In this document: piece after piece, positions 60,659 through 64,000 of the stretch
How positions within the stretch are numbered: position 1 is the stretch's first letter
How the letters are laid out: each line of letters starts with the position of its first letter
Assembly (NCBI RefSeq): GCF_030406665.1
Contig: NZ_CP129121.1
Location: 2,666,001 to 2,730,000 of the forward strand
Source: Halomonas halophila
GTDB lineage: Bacteria; Pseudomonadota; Gammaproteobacteria; Pseudomonadales; Halomonadaceae
Length of the DNA: 64,000 bases
Direction: 5' to 3'
The notes under the pieces: model-generated
What the model saw: the letters and a program-made list of their open reading frames with translations, nothing else
What the model was told of the DNA's origin: nothing
The model's database searches: none
Made by a program: the position numbers and the translations under genes

Positions 60659-61555
60659 TTACTTCGACAGCAGCGGGCAGTCGTCCGGCAGCGCCAGCGA
60701 CAGCGCGTGCGGCTCGACCTCGACCCGGAAGGCCCGGCGGTGGCAGGGTTCGCCGTCCAGGGTCAGCGGCAGGTCGGTCTCCGCCTCGATGCTGAGCCAG
60801 GTGGTACGGAAGGTCTCGACGAAGGTGCCCTCCCCGGGGCGACGCTGAAGCTCGCGACGCATCCGCACCATGTCGCCAAGCGAGGCGAAGTCGCGCAGGA
60901 TCAGCACGTCGAGCTGACCGTCATCGATGCGGGCCGCCGGCGTCAGGTGCTGACCGCCACCGGAGCGGGTGCCGTTGCCGAGCGCCAGCACGAACAGCGA
61001 CGCCTCGCGCTCGCCCTCCGCCCAGCGCAGCTGGACCGGATAGGGACGATACTGCCAGGCCTTCAGTGCTCCGATCAGGGAATAGGCCCCGCCGCCGAGC
61101 AGTCGCTTGAGGCTCTTGGGCGTCGAGGAGGTGATCTCGGCGCCGAAGCCGCCGGTGGCCATGTTGAGGAAATAACGGCCGTCGAGCGCCGGCACGTCGA
61201 CCGGCCGCAACGGCAACGACAGCGCCGCCTTCAGCGCGGCCAAGGGGTCCTGGGCAAGCCCCAGGGCACCGGCCAGGTCGTTGGCGCTGCCCAGCGGCAG
61301 CAGGCCGAGCCCCGGGCGGTCCTCTGCCGGCAGACGCATCAGGCCGTTGACCGCTTCGTTGATCGTGCCGTCGCCACCGCCGACGATCACCCGCCGAAGG
61401 CCGTCACGCCCGGCCTGCTCCGCCATGCGCGCGGCGTCCCCGGCCTCCCAGGTGACCCGCACCGCGAGCTCGGCGCCGGCCTCGCGGCAGGCGCTCACCG
61501 CCTGGCGCACCGCCGGCAGTTGCGCCGACTTGCCGTTGAGGATCAGCATTGCCAT
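60659..61555 (-). CDS. YegS/DgkA-type lipid kinase
   Basis: The 298-residue protein has the diacylglycerol-kinase catalytic motif IVGGGDGTINEAVNGL (residues about 58-73), LGLLPLGSANDLAGAL and the GGQHLTPAARIDDG C-terminal domain segment. It resembles YegS lipid kinases, with substrate unknown. The ATG at 61555 has AAGGAA upstream; alternatives lie at 61549 and 61588. Confidence 0.87.
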   Translation of the reverse strand: MAMLILNGKSAQLPAVRQAVSACREAGAELAVRVTWEAGDAARMAEQAGRDGLRRVIVGGGDGTINEAVNGLMRLPAEDRPGLGLLPLGSANDLAGALGLAQDPLAALKAALSLPLRPVDVPALDGRYFLNMATGGFGAEITSSTPKSLKRLLGGGAYSLIGALKAWQYRPYPVQLRWAEGEREASLFVLALGNGTRSGGGQHLTPAARIDDGQLDVLILRDFASLGDMVRMRRELQRRPGEGTFVETFRTTWLSIEAETDLPLTLDGEPCHRRAFRVEVEPHALSLALPDDCPLLSK

Positions 61556-61704
61556 GGTCTCGCGTTCCTTGTCCTTGATCGTCGTCATGGCCGCTTCACG
61601 GCCGGCCGGCATGCTCAATGGATGAATCCCATTCACTCTATGACTTCCTTACACTGTCTGTCTTCTCGCATCGTTTATCGACCACCGCGACATAGGGAGT
61701 TGTC

Positions 61705-63303
61705 ATGATCGCACCCGCCTTCCTCCTGGCGGCCTTCCTTGGCGGCCTCGCCGCCATGTGCCTGCGCCTTCCGCCCCTGGTAGGCTTCCTGGCCGGCGGC
61801 TTCGTGCTCAACGCCCTGGGCTTCACCTCCACCCCGCTGCTCGAGGTGGTGGCCGATGTCGGGGTCACGCTGCTGCTGTTCAGCATCGGCCTGAAGCTCG
61901 ACATCCGCACCCTGCTGCGCCGCGACGTCTGGGGTGGCGCCACCCTGCACATGCTGCTCTCCAGCCTGGCGCTGGTGGCGCTGCTCGGGCTGTTGAAATG
62001 GCTGAGCCTGCCGCTGCTGGCCGAGGCCGGCTGGTCGACCCTGGCCCTGCTGGGCTTCGCGCTGTCGTTCTCCAGCACGGTGTTCGTGGTCAAGGTGCTG
62101 GAGAAGCGCAGCGAGAGTCAGACCGCCTACGGCCGCCTGGCCATCGGCGTGCTGATCATGCAGGACATCTTCGCCGTGGTCTTCCTCACCGCCTCCACCG
62201 GCGCCCTGCCGAGCCCCTGGGCGCTGGGCCTGCTGCTGCTGATTCCCCTGGCCCCGGCGCTGCGCGCCCTGCTGGACCGCCTGGGCCACGGCGAGATGCA
62301 GATGCTGTTCGGCATGCTGCTGGCGCTGGTGATGGGCTATGCGCTGTTCTCGTCGGTGGGGCTCAAGGGCGACCTGGGCGCGCTGGTCATCGGCCTGCTG
62401 CTGGCGCCTCACCCGGCCGCACAGGCCCTGGCACGCTCGATGTTCAGCCTCAAGGAGCTGCTGCTGGTGGGCTTCTTCCTGAGCCTGGGCCTGACCGCCA
62501 TGCCCAGCTGGGAGCTGCTCGGCACCGCACTGCTTCTGGTGCTGGCCCTGCCGCTCAAGGGCCTGCTCTACCAGCTGGTGTTCATGCGTTTCCGCATGCG
62601 CCACCGCACCTCGGTGCTGTCCGCCCTGAGCCTGACCAACTATTCGGAGTTCGGCCTGATCGTCGGGGCGCTCGCCACTGCCGAGGGCTGGCTGCCGGAA
62701 CGCTTCCTGGTGGTGCTGTCGCTGGCGGTGGCGCTGAGCTTCGCCGCCTCGGCGGTGGTCAACGGCTTCGGCGAGCGTTTCTATCGCTGGCTGGAGCCGC
62801 GCCTGCCCGAGATCGACGAACGGGACCTCACCCCCAGCGACCGCCCCATCGAGGTCGGCGACGCCGAAGCCGTGGTGCTGGGCATGGGCCGCATCGGCAA
62901 GGGCGTCTACCGTCGCCTGCAGAAGGAGTACGGCCTGCAGGTGCTGGGCATCGACAGCAACCCCAAGAGCATCGAGCGGCTCACCGCCATGGGCTTCAAC
63001 GCCCTGGAGGGCGACGCCGTGGACTCGGAGTTCTGGGACAAGCTGCTGATGTCCTCCGAGGTGCGCCTGGTGGTGCTGGCCATGCCCCACCATGCCGGTA
63101 ATCTGGCCGCCCTGAAACAACTGCGCTCGCGCCACTTCCCCGGGCGCATCGCCGCGGTGGTGGAATATCCCGAGGAGATCGAGCCGATCCGCGAGCTCGG
63201 CGCCAGCGCGGTCTTCCACGTCTACGACGAGGCCGGCCGCGCGCTGGCCGACAGCGCCGCCGAGGAGGCCGGACTCAGCTCGCGCACCAGTCAGCTGGGC
63301 TGA
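61705..63303 (+). CDS. Kef-type monovalent cation:proton antiporter
   Basis: The 532-residue protein has about twelve membrane helices (residues 1-365) with the CPA2 motif SFSSTVFVVKVLEKR, a QDIFAVVF segment, and a cytosolic TrkA-N nucleotide-binding domain (about 385-520) with VVLGMGRIGKGVYRRL. It resembles YbaL/KefB-type K+/H+ antiporters, but no glutathione-gating partner (KefF/G-like) is adjacent. AGGGAG lies before the ATG. Confidence 0.9.
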   Translation: MIAPAFLLAAFLGGLAAMCLRLPPLVGFLAGGFVLNALGFTSTPLLEVVADVGVTLLLFSIGLKLDIRTLLRRDVWGGATLHMLLSSLALVALLGLLKWLSLPLLAEAGWSTLALLGFALSFSSTVFVVKVLEKRSESQTAYGRLAIGVLIMQDIFAVVFLTASTGALPSPWALGLLLLIPLAPALRALLDRLGHGEMQMLFGMLLALVMGYALFSSVGLKGDLGALVIGLLLAPHPAAQALARSMFSLKELLLVGFFLSLGLTAMPSWELLGTALLLVLALPLKGLLYQLVFMRFRMRHRTSVLSALSLTNYSEFGLIVGALATAEGWLPERFLVVLSLAVALSFAASAVVNGFGERFYRWLEPRLPEIDERDLTPSDRPIEVGDAEAVVLGMGRIGKGVYRRLQKEYGLQVLGIDSNPKSIERLTAMGFNALEGDAVDSEFWDKLLMSSEVRLVVLAMPHHAGNLAALKQLRSRHFPGRIAAVVEYPEEIEPIRELGASAVFHVYDEAGRALADSAAEEAGLSSRTSQLG

Positions 63304-63382
63304 CGGCCACCACGCCCGCCCCGGCGGGCGTGGTACCCTATGGCGCCGTCCCCGACGCCCTTCGTCTCGAGATCTCCCGCGC

Positions 63383-63670
63383 ATGAACGATTTCTTTACC
63401 GCGATCGGCCAGTTCATCGGCCACGTCATCCGCTTCATCGTCGATGCGCTCGGCGCCGGCCTGAACGGCCTGGACGACGCCGCCAGCAGCCTGATCGGCG
63501 GCATCGCCGGAGGCCTCGGCATTCCCGCCAACCTGCTCAGCCTGCTGGTGCTGGCGCTCGGCCTGTGGCTGCTGTGGAAGGCCTTCTCGGCCCTGCGCCG
63601 GCGAGCCGTGGTCGCCACCCTGATCTGGGTGCTGCTGGGCGTCAGCGTACTGAGCTGGCTGATCAACTGA
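63383..63670 (+). CDS. small membrane protein
   Basis: The 95-residue protein has an N-terminal amphipathic stretch, a Gly/Ala-rich middle (GLDDAASSLIGGIAGGLG) and two hydrophobic helices (residues about 50-68 and 76-94). The family was not recognised. It lies 79 bases after the antiporter and could share its transcript. Confidence 0.65.
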   Translation: MNDFFTAIGQFIGHVIRFIVDALGAGLNGLDDAASSLIGGIAGGLGIPANLLSLLVLALGLWLLWKAFSALRRRAVVATLIWVLLGVSVLSWLIN

Positions 63671-63700
63671 TCACTCCGAAGCATTCGCCCCGCGCACAAA

Positions 63701-63728
63701 AAGACGCCGCCCTTCCGGGCGGCGTCTT
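63701..63728. terminator. terminator between the small membrane protein gene and pepN
   Basis: AAGACGCCGCCC pairs perfectly with GGGCGGCGTCTT around TTCC, with an A-run on the left for minus-strand transcripts from pepN. Confidence 0.85.
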
Positions 63729-63754
63729 GTCGTTCTCGCGAGCGAATGTCGCGA

Positions 63755-64000
63755 TTACGCGAGGGCTTTCTCGATCACCTCATACACGTTCGGCGAGAGT
63801 TTTTCTTCGCGGATGCGCTCGAGCTCACCCTTCATGAGTTCCTGGCGAGTCTCGTCGAAGCGGCGCCAGCGGGTCAGCGGGGTCACCAGCCGCGAGGCGA
63901 TCTCGGGGTTCAGGCGGTTGAGCTCGATGACCACGTCGGCCAGCAGCCGGTAGCCCTCGCCGTCGAGGCGGTGGAAGTTGACCCGGTTCTGGGCGAAGGC
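63755..64000 (-). CDS. pepN: aminopeptidase N, C-terminal fragment
   Basis: The final 81 codons are visible, entering from the right edge: AFAQNRVNFHRLDGEGYRLL through PLTRWRRFDETRQELMKGEL to VIEKALA and a TAA stop. These match the C-terminal helical domain of bacterial M1 aminopeptidase N (Ala/Lys-specific). The zinc site HExxH is outside the window. Confidence 0.88.
   Translation of the reverse strand, partial: AFAQNRVNFHRLDGEGYRLLADVVIELNRLNPEIASRLVTPLTRWRRFDETRQELMKGELERIREEKLSPNVYEVIEKALA

Noticed and set aside
1..64000. Defence island, prophage or biosynthetic gene cluster
   Set aside because: No nuclease/helicase defence pairs, phage structural genes or megasynthases were found; the only mobile gene is the IS481 transposase.

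Overview
This is about 64 kb of high-GC chromosomal DNA from a gammaproteobacterium, most likely a halophilic member of the Halomonadaceae (Halomonas-like). That placement is inferred from gene content and order: split trpE and trpGDC, class I PHA synthase with phasin, PntAB, the miaB-phoH-ybeY-corC-lnt block, many acidic proteins, and TRAP and TTT transporters. No rRNA, tRNA, CRISPR array or prophage was seen. The only intact mobile element is one IS481-family insertion sequence.

Layout. 1-3637: tryptophan biosynthesis on the minus strand (trpD fragment, trpG, trpE, gph), with a classic Trp-codon leader peptide and attenuator before trpG and a second candidate leader before trpE. 3928-9338: NDH-2, MscS channel, GIY-YIG protein, rpe and a secreted gamma-glutamyltransferase. 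9372-10632: an IS481 element with a 6-bp target duplication, inserted in the middle of a palindromic repeat. 10724-18639: YajG-like lipoprotein, tpm, SH3-domain protein and the miaB/phoH/ybeY/corC/lnt block. 18640-21768: heptamer tandem repeat, phaC, phasin and an uncharacterised small protein. 21824-27394: aroC, prmB, smrB, a patatin-like protein and two alpha/beta hydrolases.

27643-47655 is the most interesting part: a 20-kb oxidative hexuronate/aldarate catabolic island. It holds a FadR-type GntR regulator, an Ldh2-family dehydrogenase, uronate dehydrogenase, galactarolactone cycloisomerase, TRAP transporter DctMQP, two paralogous AEC-family permeases, alpha-ketoglutarate semialdehyde dehydrogenase, glucarate dehydratase, galactarate dehydratase, a tripartite tricarboxylate-type transporter, KdgD and a GhrB-type reductase. 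Together the enzymes take glucuronate/galacturonate, glucarate and galactarate to 2-oxoglutarate. Five copies of a roughly 20-bp motif (consensus ATGTMATACATCATACAAAT) sit before the gntR gene, the TRAP operon, the first AEC gene, kdgD and ghrB. At three of these promoters a second conserved box lies about 50 bp further upstream, with a -35/-10 pair between the two boxes. This looks like a repressor-plus-activator regulon.

47730-64000: ABM protein, sixA, gpsA, pntBA, htpG (with a sigma-32-like promoter), YkvA-like protein, lytic transglycosylase, LysE exporter, TM2 protein, cold-shock protein, an acidic lipoprotein with an internal duplication, VOC protein, YegS-like lipid kinase, Kef-type antiporter, a small membrane protein and the 3' end of pepN.
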